This document shows positions 30,201 to 45,200 of a stretch of DNA of 64,000 nucleotides, piece after piece. Below the pieces are notes generated by a model. That model made no database searches, was not told where the DNA came from, and worked only from the letters and a program-made list of their open reading frames with translations. Every line of letters starts with the position of its first letter. Position 1 is the stretch's first letter. Made by a program: the position numbers and the translations under genes. Origin of the DNA: an uncultured Clostridia bacterium (GTDB lineage: Bacteria; Bacillota; Clostridia; Christensenellales; UBA1242); NCBI GenBank assembly GCA_944382715.1, contig CALWNC010000001.1, forward strand, positions 1 through 64,000, in the 5' to 3' direction.

Positions 30201-33200
30201 AGAATTTGTCTCAAGGAATGCCTTAAGTTCTTCATCAGTCATTTGAGAAGTGAAGCTTGAATTTTTAAGAACCTGATTGTACATACTTTCACTGAATTTA
30301 ACAGCCTTACCAGAGTTTTTCAGATTTTCAGCAGTTTGGGCAATCTTTTGTTTAGAGGTATCTTTAATTTTGCCATACTTATCAGTGTACTCACTGCTTG
30401 CGACTTTGAGTAATAATTCATTTCTATTTATCATTGATTCTTTCAAAATAGATTTATTATTCTCAAATTTATTAACTGAGGCTAAACCTGTGCCTGCAAT
30501 GTTAAATTTGCTTGCAATCTTTTCATTTGCTTCGAATTCAATTTTTTCATTGATGAGAGATTGAATTTGTGAAGAAGTTTTACCAACATTATTTGCTTTA
30601 ACTTCTCTTTCAATTTCTTTCTTTCTTTCATTTGAAACAAGGTGGCTATTAAGTTCTTGCTTACTCATTGTCTGACCTTTAATATCAGAAGTATCTACAC
30701 CCATTGATTCGGCAAGATTCTTATTCATTGTCTCTTGAATAAGAGTTTCAGCTTTTTCACCCTTATTGTTAGTATTAATCTGACTTCTAATTTCAGCGCC
30801 TCTAACTTTAAGTTTTGAATTTATTAAAACTTGAATTTCATCTTCGGATTTATTTGCATTAGCCTTATCAGAGTGTATGCTATTTTCAATTTCTTGTCTT
30901 TCCTTTTTACCTACAAGAAGCTCATTGTGACTTTCATCATAAACTGATTTAATATTCTTATTTTCAACTTCTTTGTAGTTGCCATATTTTTGAGCAATTT
31001 TTCTTTCAGTTATTGTATCTTGTCTAGCAAGAACACCTGAAATTTCAACCTTTGAAAGTCCAAGAGCCGAAACGCTAATACCTGATTGTAGGTCTTCTTT
31101 CTTGACATTACTGATATCTTTTCCTAACTTATCAGCAATTCTCATATTAGCTTCAAGATTAATTTCTTTTGAAATGAGTTCTTTAAGTTCTTCACTTGAA
31201 CTTGACTTATTTTCATTTCTAACTTTAAGTTCAATTGCACTTCTTTCTTTATCTGAAATTACTGATTTAATAATTTCATTGTCACTAACTTTGTTTTTAC
31301 TTGATACGAGATTGTCAAGACCTTCTCTGTCAATTTTCTTATTCATTTCTCTAGTAGACATTGAAGGATTTTGCTTTTTAAGCTCGTCCATAATTTGTTT
31401 TCTAATGTCATTTTTAACATCTCTTTCAATATCTCTCTTTTCAGCAGATGTTAAAGCTGTGTTATTTCTAACATAAGACATTATCTTACTATTTTGACTA
31501 GTTATTGAACTGTTTTCTTGCTTAAATTGTCTTAGACAAACTTCATTTCTAAGGTTAGCATTATTATTAAGTGCCTCAATGTGTTGAAGAGCTCTTTGAT
31601 CTTTATTTACTGTTAAAAGTAAATCATTTGCACCAATTGAAAGAAGAGTTTCACGCATCTCATAATTTTCATTAAAGTAATTATTGATATTTTGTGATCC
31701 TATCTTTTCAAGAAGTGCTTCTTTATCAATAACATCGTTACCACTTGAATCTTTTGCAATGTAATTATTAATATCAATATTAGCAGATTTAGCCAAATTC
31801 TTTAAGATTTGTTCTTCATTAACTAGACTAGTGTTATTTAAGATATTTTTAAGAACATCAGGAGCAGTGCCTTCACGAATTTCATTTGCAAGCATAACTT
31901 GTGTTGCCTGGAATTCTAAACGCTGTCTTTCATTCATCTTAGTAACATCAGGAAGCACGGTAATAGGATTAACCTTACCTTCAGCGATTCTCTGATCAAC
32001 CTTATCTTCAACAATAGAACGTCTTTCTTCTCTAAATACTGAAGCAGTTGAATCAGTCTTATCGGTCGTAATTTTAGTACGCATCTTGTCAAAGATTTCG
32101 TTGTCCATATTCTTAATGGCAAGTTGTTCGAGACTTCCGTCATTTTTAGACTTACTATAATCAATATCGCTTCTACGATATCCTGAGTTAATTAAATCAT
32201 CTGCCTTACCAGAAGCCAAGTAGCCTTCTATAGACATTGCTTCTCTTTCAGCTCTCTGCCTTAATTTATTAATACTTGTACTATTAATAACATTCTTTTT
32301 AGCTAAGCTATCAAGATAGATTTCGTCAGTATTTTTGTGAATTTCTGGCATATCATTGTATTTTTTAGCAAGATATGCATTTTGCTCAGTAATGTCAAGT
32401 GTATTGAAATCTAAGCCATTGTGAGTCTTTTTAAATTCACGAGCAATCTTTTGCAAAGTGTTATTATCTTGACGGACAATATCTGCTTTGATTGAATCCA
32501 TTCCATCAATGCCCATAGCCATTCTAGCAAGTTTTTCATTGTTTTGTTCATTTCTGATTTCATTTTCAAGATCCATTACATCAACTACATTTTCTTGCAT
32601 GAATTTAGCTACAAAATCATCGTCTGATAGATTCTTATCTGCATCTGTCTTTTTTGCAAGAATCTTATTTTTAAGCTTGTTATTAAATTCAGCTGAGTTT
32701 CGTTCATCATCGTCAAGATTACCTGAACCTGTAAGGATCCTACCCATAAGACGCTTAGCTCTATCTCCACTATTTCTAGAACTTGCAAGATGGTCTTGTT
32801 CTTGCTCAGTTGTAATGAGTGAAGCTTCAGCCTTATAAGTTTGATCAACATAACTCTGTTTTTGTATGTCTTGTTCAATTGAATCAAGAATTTCGTCCAT
32901 TGACATTTGAGTTCTCTTTTGAGTAACTCCACCAAACATTTGATCAAGCTCTCTGTCAAAGTCTGAACGAGTATCTTGAATTTCAACTACATTTACTGAT
33001 GGGTCTCCAGTTTCTTTAAGTTTAGTATGCCTAATTTTACTCATTTCAGAAGCATCAGCTCTTATCTCATCAATACTTGCAGAAATACTTCTTTGAGCAC
33101 TAGTCGTTCTATATTCACTAGCTTCATTAGATTTTGTAGACTCATTTTTAATATCAACTAATTCTTCTTTTGCAAAGTTATATGCAAGCTTATCTTCGTC

Positions 33201-36200
33201 TTTTGCATCATCTTTTGTTGCTAGGTCTTGCATAGCTTTAAGCACTGCTGCATTGTCTGTTCCTTGACTATTTTTATCAAGTTTACTTCTGTTGTAACTA
33301 ATAAAGTATTTTTCAATATCATTATTAGTCATATTGTTAATTGTGTTTTTATCAATATTTACTTCGCCACTTTCAACAAGCTTTGTAAGTTTTTCTCTTG
33401 CATTGCCACTATTAACTCCAGCATAAGCCAAAACCATTCTATCAACAACTTCAGTCGAAACATCAAGTTTAGTTGTATCAATTCCTGCTTTCTTTTGCAA
33501 TTCACTAACAGAAAGCATGTTTGCCTTTTGAGATACAGCCTTTACAACAGCATCATCTTCTCCTGCAGTTTGAATTCTAGATTTCAAATAATCCGCAGTA
33601 ACTTCTTCATTCTTTGCAAGTTTATTTAATGTTTCAGATTCAATATTTGCCCTATTTTTCCTTAAGGTTAAATTGCTTGATACATTTTTGGTAAAGAAAT
33701 TCAGAAGTTGATTGTCTGTTGCCGTAGTAGCTTTCTTTCCTGTAGCTTTCTCATACTCTTGTAGAACTTCTTTGTTATTTTTGATAGAATCAACAAATAC
33801 ATTTTTATTTTCACTGATAAGTTTAGATTTTTTAGCATTTTCAACTATTTTGTTAGATTCATCTAAATTAAGTTTTGTAAACGCATCAAAGTCTGCCTTC
33901 GTTGCATTTTTTACCGATACATTATTGTTGTTTAAATATTCTATGAATTTTCTATTTCTCTTTGCTTGGCTAAGAATTGTTGAAGTGCTTACATCTGTTC
34001 TGTCAAGTAAAATTTCTTTTTTATCAACATTCTTTTTAAGTTCTTCAATATTTTCATCAACAATAGAATCATAAACATTCTTTTGTCTTTCACTAGAAAG
34101 ATCTGAAACATTAGTCGCAAACAAGTCAACTGTATCAGTAGTAACATTATAAGCCTCTTTAGAAACTGTTGGTTTAGACTTTTCTAGATTGGCCATTACA
34201 TCTCTAATCTTAATTTGCTCTGAATCTTTTGAAATTGAAAGATTAAGTCTATCACCAATTTCAAGATAAGACATAGTTGCCATTTTTTCTTCTATTTGGT
34301 TTGCACTATATCCATCTTTCTTGAGAGATGCTTTCAATCTATTTTTCTGTGACTCGTTTAGTGTAATAGAACCAGAAAGTTCTACAGCATTAACCAATTC
34401 ATTGTGTAATTCAGCATTATTTTTAACTTCTTCAGTTAAAGTTTTTCTAGCTCGAACAGCATTGTCATTATTTTCAGAACCGATAGTTTCAAGAGCAAGT
34501 TTTGTAATTGACTCATCGCCATTATGAGCTTTTATGATACTTTCAACATTAACATTCTCTGTATCTTTAAATGCAAATTTTGCTTTTTGATAATTAACTA
34601 AAATATCATAATCTGAAAGTCCTGAATTTCTAAGAGTTTCAATGTCTTCTTCATTTAATTTAGTTTCAGTTAATCTTGTACTAATATTATTTTCGTTAAT
34701 ATCGGCGTAAGATGCAATAACTTTGTCAATAGTTTGTTTAGTATTCTCAGAGTTTTTAATATTCCCGAGAGCGTTAATTTGAGTGTTCTCATCATTTTCA
34801 ATAGCACTAGTAACAAGTTCCTTATTTTGAGTGATAATATCCTCATCAAACTTTGTACGATTGCTCTTTGATTTAAGAATTTCAATATCAGTTATTATTG
34901 CTTTAGAGTTTGCCGCAGGATTAATTGTAAGGTTTTTCTGTTCAAAAATATCAGAAATTGTTTTTTGAGTGCTATCACCATTGCTACGAACATATGCTGA
35001 TAATTTCTTTTTATCTAATGATTCATTTCTCTCTACATAGAATGAAGCTTTAAGTTCATTTTCGCTTAGGTTCTCATTAGCTTTTTGTTTTCTGAAATCT
35101 GCAAATTCATTTTCATTTTTGTTTATAAATTCATTTACATCATCACTAATTTCATTACTTGGTCTTGAAAGAGCAGTTTTAACTTGTTCAATTTCAATTG
35201 GACTATATTTAGATTCATCTTGCTCAATATCTTTGGCTTTCTTTTTATAGAATTCGACCATAATAAGTGATTCATTACCTTTATATTTATCAGCATTTTC
35301 ACCACTTAAAAGTTCATTTTTAAAGTTTTTATACTCATCTATATTTATACTAGCAAAGTTAGTAATGGTTTGCCCCTTAACGGTTCCCCTATTAACTTCA
35401 TAAAGAAGATTTGAAGTTGTCATTGATTCGGCTTTGCCAATCATTACACTTAAATTTGTACCTTCTAACTCTTTCTGATCAAATTTTCTTAGGTGTTGTT
35501 TTCCACCCATAACATAAGATTCTAAGTGATCTTTTGAGCCAACCATTTCAGCAGCAATTTCAAAATTCTTTTTGATTTTTTCAGCTTGAATTTTAGTTTC
35601 ATCACTATTAGGAGTTTCTGTTTTTTCAATCTCTGATGTAACAAACTTAGCCATTGCATAAGTATTGTCTTTAAGATTATTCTTCACTAAATAAGCACTA
35701 TATGAATCACGATTAAGTTCAACATATGCCTTGGCCTGCTGACCTGCAAATGAGTTGTTATTAATTTCAGAGTTTAGTGTATTAATAGCAATTTTTTCTC
35801 TTCTAACCTTTTCAGCATAATATGCCTTTTCTTCTGTCGTTAGAGAAGCCAATATTTTAGCATCAGTATCAATTATTTCATATGTAGATGCACCATAATT
35901 TGTAATTCCATTAGAAATCTTTTCATGATCCGTCAAAGTAACATTGTTTGTAACTAAATTAGAAAATTCGTTATTTAGTTTTTCCTTATCTTTTGCAAGT
36001 GCATTAATTTGTGCAAGACCCTCATCACTAGTTACATCAATCCCCGATTTTTCTGCAATAAATTTAAGTTTTTTAGCATTATCTTGAATCGAAGTTACAT
36101 CAGTATTTGATTTATAATTATTATAGATTTCAGAAAGTTCGGTCGATGAAAGTGAGGAAACTTTCATTCCATCATAATGTTGTCTTACATAATTTTTAAA

Positions 36201-39200
36201 GTTGTTATCATTTTTAGCACTAACTAGCTCAAAGTTTTGACTATTTGCTGATTCAATTTGCCTTTGAGTTACTTCATCTACACCAGCAAAATCAATAGAT
36301 ACAAGACCTTCTTTATTATCATTTATGGTTGATTTTGTTTCATCAATTAGCCCATATAATTGTCTTGAATAATCTGCATAGAATTCTGCTTTAATGATTC
36401 TCTCATCAACATCATTCCCATTTTCTTTTTTGTATTGCTTAGCAAAGTTATTATAGACAAATTGATTGTTTGCGACATAATTTTCAATATCCTCGTTTTT
36501 ATTCTCATTATAGAAAGATTCTCTCGCTTTATTTGCATAATTTTTATTAATTTTTTCAATATTATGAGCATAAAATGCAGTTTTTACATCAAAATTATTT
36601 TCAGCAAAATATTCTTTATAGATATCTGTTTGCAAACCATTAAGATTTTTGTCTATATCCTCCCCATACTCAGCATTGCCTACTCTTGATGCGAGGAAAG
36701 CGATTTTAATATCTTCCTCACCTTTATTTGGATTAGACTGTTTATATCCACTCTTAAATGCCTTATAATCATCTTTATTATTATCTCTATTTGCATACGA
36801 GTATATATCTTCAGGATTGATTTCACCAGATGCAATTTTCTTTCTAATTACTGCATCATTAAATCCAATCTTTGATAAATCTTCAGATTTGTTATAGAAT
36901 TCTTTTATTTGTTCAACAGTGAAATTCTTATTAGTTACTTGTTGCTCAACATACTTTGATGAAAATTCTTTAAATTTATCATAATTATTTTCTGTAAATA
37001 AGCTTACTTTATTTTTTAATATATTACCACCTTTGCCTTGCATTTGTTTATTTAATTGTTCGGTAGTATAATCTACAAAGCTTTGAGAGCCTCTTGAATA
37101 GTACTTTGTTATAATTTCCTTTGCAATGTCAGGGGTGCTCTCTGGTAATCTATCTGCATAGAATGCATTTTTTACTTTATCAGACTTAAAAATATCAAAT
37201 TTTTGAGCAAAGAATTCTCTCTTAGCATCTAATTCATTTAGTCCACTATTATCCTGTTTAAACTTTTCAAAATCTACTTTATTATCTGTTGCAAACTTTT
37301 CTAATTCATCAACATTAACATTCTTTACATACTCACTTCCAAATTCCCTAAATAAATCAGCATTCTCTTCGGCATACTTATTAATTGTTTCCTTACTAAA
37401 ATGTTTTGCAACATAATTTTCAGTATAAACCTTAATAGTTTCAGGATGTGACAAATAGTAAGAGGTTTTAGCCGATTTAGCAAGTTCAGGAAAAGCCTTA
37501 TCTAGATTGTTGGCAAAGAATGCAGTTTTGATTTCTTGATTATTTTGTGCGTAGAATGCTTTTTCAATGTCTGATTCGAGAACATTATTTTCATTTTTCT
37601 TTTGTATGAAATAGTTAGCTTGAATTTCTGCATCTGTTGCATTTTTATGAGTTGCTTGATAATTAGACTTAAATACTTGATATCCCTTATCATTAGATTT
37701 TATAAACTCATCAATCTCTTCTTTATTTTCACCTTGTAAATAGAAACTAGCTTGAATTTCTGTGTCTGTTGCTTTCTTATGAGTTTCTTTATAATTTGCC
37801 TCAAAAGCTTCGTATTCTTTTTCATTTAATTTTGTGTATCTACTAATTTCTTTTTGAGCATTCTCTATCTTGTACTCTTTCTTAAATGAATTATAACTGT
37901 CCCTATTCTTCTTTGCAAAAGTGCTTGTTTCTAAGTTTCCAACATTCTCGGCATAAGCAGTTGCAAATGATTCAAATTCTACCCTATTTTCTTCTTTATC
38001 GGAGAATTTATTAACTTCGTTTTTATTAACAAATGTATTAACGTAGCCTAAAACAAATTCATTAATTGTTTCTTGTTCGCCATTTGTTTTATATTTTTCT
38101 CTTGACTCAGCAATAAATGCAGTTTTGATGACATTTTCATCTATTTTCTCGCCCTTGTGTGCTTTTTTATAATTCTTTGCAAAGGTTTTGTAGTCTCCTT
38201 TATTCTCTTCAATAAAGGCTTCCATATTTTTACCGACTTCTGTTTCTTGTTCTAAATTCAAGATGTCTGCAACTTGTTGTTTCTGTTGTTCTTTCTTCTC
38301 AGTAGTGAGTTTTTCTGAATAGAACTTAGCCTGAATTTCAGCATCAGTTGCATCTTCATGAGTTTTCTTATAATCTTCTTCAAACTCTTGATACTTTTTG
38401 GCATTTATCTTTAAATAGGTAGCAATTTCTGTACCTTTTTCAGTACCATTTTGAAGGTCAATCATTGCAGAAACAAATTCTTGTTGTTTATTATTCTTTT
38501 CTTCAGTCCCTTTACCAAATTTTTCTATATAGAATCTTGTCTTAATGTCAGCTTCATTCTCTTCTCTATACTTCTTATCAATTGAATCTTTAAGTGAACT
38601 TGTATCGTAACCAGTTTCTTTTATAAACACGCCAATTTCTTTAGCTGTTGCTTGATTAATATCAATGTTCCCAATTTTACTTCTATTGTTTTCATTTGAA
38701 ACAAATCTATTAAATTGAGCAATAAAATTAGAATCTTGCTTAGCAGCTTCTGCAATTTCTTCGGTTGTATACGAATCCTTTGTGATATTTTCTGCATACT
38801 CTTTAAATTCATCAACTTTAGAGAATGCATCAATCTGTTTGCCAAGTTCTGTACCTTCTTTAACTTGCTCTGTGAGGTAGTTTTGCTGAGCAGTTTGATC
38901 ATTTCTATTATCAATAAAGAATTGTGCTTTTAATTCTTCATCAGAAGTATTTCTCTTTTTATCAAATTCTTGTCTGATTGAAGAAATTTTTTCAGTGTTT
39001 AGTGCATCAAGATTTTCTGTTTTCATGCCATTATTTCTATAAGCATAATAAACAAACTCTTTCTCTTTTTGAGTTAAATCTTTCTCTGAACTAATATCTC
39101 TATCAACAAGTTTGCTTAATGTCTCATTTGAAATTGAACCATAATTAAAGAAATTAGTTTCATTAAAATGAGTTTCTGCATGTTTTTGCTTTTTATATTC

Positions 39201-42200
39201 ATCAAAAAGAGTTTGATTTGAAGTTGCAAAACTTGAAATTTGCTTACCTACATCACTTTGCTTTTTGACAGCTGTTGCCAAGATATCTACCTGTTCCTGT
39301 GAGTTATCAACACTGTCAAGTCCAACTTCTGCAAGAGCCTTTTCCTCTTTTGCTTTTTGCTCTTCTTTTTGCATTGCAGCATTTTGTTTGTTACGATTAG
39401 CGAGTGTTTGATCGTATCCATCTTCAAAGGCTTTTCTTGCAATTTCGTCATCAGTTACTGAAATGCTATCAAGCCCCTTATTTGCAATACTTGCTCTAGC
39501 TCTAAGCATGTAATCTGCTTTAACATCTTCGTTTCCTTTCTTATTTAAGTAACTTAATACATCATTATCGGTTATGGCTTCAACATTTTTTTCAATATTT
39601 CCTGTAATGATCTTCTTACTATTTTTACCATTACTTGAATTAAGGAAACTTAAAATTTCTTGACTAGTTGCATTTTCAAAATCTTTTCCAGTTGCCTTTG
39701 TGAATTCTTGTGCAATCTTTTGAGCCTCATTGTTATTTTTGTCACTAACAAGAGTTCTTGCAGCTAAAACAATTCTATCATCAGTAAGAAGATTTTCTTT
39801 CTTTTCTTCTAAAATCTTACTTCTTAATTCACCGTCTTTCTTTGCAATACCTATTGCTTCTTGACGTTCATTATTTCTTGTTTCAGCTACAAACTTATCG
39901 CCACTACCATTAGCATCAGTTCCATAAAGTAAACGCATTGCAACACCGAGAGGCATTCCGTCAATTTGTTTGTTAACCTTTTCGGCAAGATTGGCATTTT
40001 GAGGATTATCCAAAAGTTCTACTATTTCTTCATCTGAAACATCTACATCTGCATAGGCTTTTGAAGCTTTCTTTAAAGCAAGACCTCTGCTAATTCCTCC
40101 AAGTTTTTCAATTGCTTCTTCTGCTTGACTGCCCTCACCATACATTCCACTTTCAATAAGTAATTTATTTTCTTTTGCAGTCTTTTCAAATTTTACCATT
40201 GCTGATTTATTCTTTGCAATGTTAAACTTATTATAGAAATTTTGTCTCTCTTCTTCAGAAGATTCTTCTATATCTTTACCCAAGGTATCTTTAAATTGCT
40301 TTTTATAATTTTCATCTTTTTCTGCAATTTTACGAATTTCTTCTTCACTAACAATTGTATTTTTAGTCAATTTAGCAATCTTTAAGTCAGTTTTGGTTGC
40401 CTCATCAGTTCTAATTTGTCTAAGTTTTAATTGATTCTCTTCATCACGGGTAAGTGCACTTACTCCAGGAAGAGCGTCTTTTTGTTCCTGAGATAGTGAA
40501 CCAAGAATAACATTTTTTGCAGCCAAATATCTTGAACGATCTTCTTTTGATGCATCATTGCTCATTGCATTGGTATAAAGTGCTTGAAGTGCGATAGTAT
40601 CAGCCTCATTATTTTCTTTTACATCTGCAACTATTCCAATCAAAACATCAGTAGAAACAGGTTTTCCATTTTTGTCAGTTAATTTACCTGCAAGTTTAGC
40701 TTTTTCATAGGCAATTGCAATTTCTTCTTCATTCATACCTTGAGCTTTTAACTCTTCAATGTCAGCACTGGTAAAGTTTCCAAGTCTACTTTGAAGAATT
40801 TCTTTATTATAAGCCTCAAGAATTTCTTTGTCTGTCTTACCACTATTTCTTTGACTATCTATATATTCTTGAGTTAAGAAACCCTTTTGAGTTAATTCTT
40901 CAATTTGTTTCTTATTCTCCTCGCTATTTCCAGAAATTAATGCAAATCCCATAGAAGCCTTGATTGCTTCATATGTTGTATCAGACTTTCCATCTAATTT
41001 AGCATTTGTTGCAGCAATAAACTGTCTATCATCATTAGCATTAATAAGTTTTTGAGATTCATGATTGGTTTCGTCAAGTTTTTTAGCTCTTTCAAGGTTA
41101 GACTGACTAACAGAATAACTTTCATTTGCAAAGCTTCTAGCCTTATCCATACTTACTACATTTTCAATTCCAAGTGTAACAAGATCAGTATTTGTTGAAA
41201 CAATTGAAGCAATTTCACTATCACTAAATTTAGCAAATTGAATTTTACGTTCAGAAGAATTGTTGTATGCTAGTTCTTCTTTTTTAATATCAATATTTTC
41301 AAGACTACCATTTTTCTTTTTAATAAAGCCAATTAATGCAAGCTTGTCATTTGTTAGGTTATCAATAGTAGCATCATCTTTTCCAGTGATAAGTTTTAAG
41401 CTTTCTGGAGAAAGGTTATCTAAATCTTCTTTTGTAACATTTCCAGCAAAAATCTTATTCTCTACACTCTTAACATAAGAATCATCAGAGAATTTTTCAA
41501 GTTTCTTTTTGGTTGCACCAAGATCATTTAAATTGCCAGTAAATTTTCCACCATTTTCTTTCTTAATAAATCCAATAAGAGTTAATTCTTCATCATTTAA
41601 ATTTTCAGCAGTAGCATCTTCTCTTCCTGTTAACTCTTGAATCTTTTTATCGTCTATGTCTTTATTAACAAGACTAACTCTCGCACTTTCTATTAATTCA
41701 TTCTTATCAAATGATTGTAATTCTTCAATTGTTTTAGTTGCAAGAGCCTGTTTTTGTTCGCTAGAAAGTGAAATAGTAGCAACCTTTGTTGCAATACCAC
41801 CAACAAGACCAGTTAAAATTTCATTTTTTGAAATAGAATCAGAAATGTCTTGTTCTGAGAATTTAGAAATTGCATTGTTTCTACCCTCAGAAGTATTGAA
41901 TTGACTCTTTAATTTTCCTAATACTTGCGAATCTTCATAATCAAAGTTATCAAGAGAGTTATTTTCTTGATTTTTCTTAATAAATCCAATAAATGCTCTA
42001 TCTTTGTCTGTGAGTTCTTCAGCACTAGACTTACCTGTAATGGCCTTAAGCATTGCTGGATCTATATCCTTTAATTCTTCATCAGTAATATTGCCAGCAA
42101 ATACGGCGTTTTGGATATTTTTAGCAAGTTCAGAATTTTTAAGTGCTGGGTCAGCAATTACCTGTTTTGCAGTATTAGCAATAATAGAAGTTTTTTCTTC

Positions 42201-45200
42201 TTCTGTTGCACCCTCTAAGATAGAAGAAGACTTTCTACTATCAAGTTCAGCTTGTTTTTTAGCTCTATAGGCTTCCTTCTCTTGATCAGATGCAAGATCC
42301 CAAGCAGTTACTCTGAAATTACCATTTCTTGCTTCTTCCTTTGCAGTGCTTAAAAGATTATTTTTAAATTTGTCATCATTATTTTTTAAGTGTAATTTTA
42401 ATGCATCATTGCCATCTTTTGAATCTTGTGCATCTATAATAAACTTAGCAATTTGCTTTCTCTTTTCTGAATCTTGAAGATCTTCTTCACTTATTTTATG
42501 GTTTGCCAAAATGCTTGTAAGAATCTTTTTACCATTGTCACTAGATTCAAGTGTACGAAGAGTAGCTTCACCTCTAATATCTTGATTTTCTCTTGCTTTA
42601 TTAATTACGGCCTCATTTAAACTACCAGTTGATGCACTGCCAGCAGCAAGCACTAAGTTAGCACCAGCAACACCTTTAATTTTTTCTTGAACTTGTCCTG
42701 AAAGATTTTTAGTTGCATTATTAATTTGTCTAGAACCTACGTTAGGAGAATTCAAAATTTCACTAGTAAGTTTTTTGCTTGCATCAGCACTAACCTGCTT
42801 AGCTTCTCCAATAGTATTTCCTTTGTTATCTTTCTTTTGAACTGCAAATTTGAGTTCTCCAGTCTCTTTATCAATTTCACCTTTAACATCAAAGTTTTCT
42901 AATGCTTTCTTTTGGGCTTTTTCAAGAGCTTTTCCCTGAAGCTGTTTTCCATCATTATCTTTAAATTGTTTATCAAAGGCTTCTAATTCTTTTGGATCAG
43001 AAATTGTTGAACGAACAGCATTAATCTTTGCGTCCATTGAAACATCTTTCATTAAACCTGTCTTGCCATTCTTGCCATTAATAACATCAGATTCTGTTAA
43101 GTTATCACTACTTGATTTTGATTTATCTTTAATAACCTGTGCAGCGATTTGATTGGCAATTTGAGCCTGTTCAGTATCTCCAGTTGCCATTTCCCTAACC
43201 ATTTCAGATGATGCACTTTCTGCCATATCTTTATCACCTGCTGGATTAAGTCCATTTTCTTCATTATAACTATTTTCAATGCTAGAGTCAGAAACTCCGT
43301 CCATTTCATCTGCTGTATCTCGAGCAGCAGTTGCAATAGGGCTTGCAGATGGACCACTAGTAGCAGAACTCAAATCACCAGTCATGCTCCTTGCAGTTGC
43401 CGCACCAGCAGCAGCTGCTGCTGCACCGGCTGCTGAACCACCTTCAGGTTCATCTATCTTATTATGTGAATCACCGCCTTCTGAGCCTCCATCTCCTCCA
43501 GTAGTAGGTCCCGGTGCTACATTGCTTTCATTTTCCTTATCACCTTCATTTTTACCTTTATTAAACCTATCTTTTGCCTTATTCATTCCAGAGCCCAGAG
43601 CCTTAACACCTCTACCAATGACCGAGTTCCCGACCATTTGTTTTCCAGTATCCCAAGCTTTTACGAGTGGAGCACCAGTAAGGGCATTTCCAGCGGTATG
43701 CATATTCTTTTTAGTTGCATCAACTGCTTGTTTACCAGAAGATAATACACCACTACCTTCAACACCAAGCATTCTTGAAACCATTTCTGGAAGTGCATCA
43801 ATCATGGTAAATGCAACAAGCATAAATAAAATGTAAACAAAATTATTCAAAACTTTTGCAGAGAAGTGTAGTTTTGTCAAGAAATAACTACCTGAAGTTG
43901 CAATATCTGCATCTGTAAATACTTGTGAAATTGATTTAATTGGCGTGAGTAAAATAAAGAATACATTGATTCCAATGATAACGCCATATGTACTAAGAAC
44001 CTTTTGAATTAATGGTCTTTGAATTGAATCAGTGAATCTTCTACCTCCACCACCATTCGTTTCAAGTGGAATAGTAGATGCCATAACAGGCATTGCTAAG
44101 AAGTAAAGAGTTATTTCATAGAATCTCTTAATTACACCCCAAATAGCGGTAGCTAAGGTTTTAATAATTAAAATTGAAGCAATTATAATTACCCAGTAAC
44201 TTATTTTAACTGGAATAAAGAATGTACTTAAAGAAATATCACCATCAAAGAAATAATCAAAATCAATACCATTGCTAATTTGGAAATATGTGCCTGATTG
44301 TTTATCTCTAATAAAGTCATAGGTGGAGATTGTTACACCTGGTCTCCAACCAAAGAAATTAAACCAAGCATCAGCTCTTCCAACTTTAGCTTCAACGCTT
44401 CCCCTGTGGAAAGTTGTAATAAATGTTGCACTTAGTGTTTTATAATAATTTTCTATTGCATTTTGATCACTATATTTATTTTGAGTTTGAATATTATAAT
44501 ATGTTTTTTGATTGTACAGAATTTCTAGTGTAACCTCTGATAATTCAGACTCTGTTTCACAAGTAGTGCCCAAATTTTTGTAAATAGTTGCAATGTAATT
44601 TTTACCATTATAAAGGTCAAGGGCATTTGCTCTACTATCCCAACTGAAATTTGAGTTAATTAATATAATAATTGATTTATCTGAATCAAGTTCACCGATA
44701 GGAGTTTCAGTTATTGCCTCTGCCGTTTCTGATCCAATATTATATTCGTAAAGTTGTCCATTATTTGCTGCTGCAGTATAGAAATTATACAATCTAAATA
44801 CATATTTTACGGAAGTTGCAGCAACACTTGCCTGCTTTACAGGTGATGCAAACTGAACAGAACAATTTGTTCCATTTGATGTAAAATTAATAAGTTCGCC
44901 TGTATTTTCTGTGCCTCCATAAAGAGTATTGAAAAGTACATTTGCAAAGCTATATGATCCGTTAATATTTACTCTGTTAACAGTTGTAAATACATCATTA
45001 GCACCTTCAACTGTATTGTGTGTTAAATCACCAGGGTTAAATGTTCCAACCTCTATTACATCACTGGCATCAAGATTAATAGAATTTGGGTTTTCAAGTT
45101 CAGCCATTTCCACTTCAACAGCTTTAATTGTATATCGTTGACAAATACCTTGACATTCAAGAAAAGAATTTAAAAATCCACCCTCACCAGCTGGTTTAAA

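Noticed and set aside
37620..38420. Regularly spaced repeats resembling a CRISPR array
   Set aside because: They are in frame inside a coding sequence, lack unique equal-length spacers, and no cas genes are present.
43279..43836. Plus-strand 185-codon open frame antisense to the giant gene
   Set aside because: It is the mirror of the Gly/Ala-rich linker; no ribosome site and a composition dictated by the sense strand.
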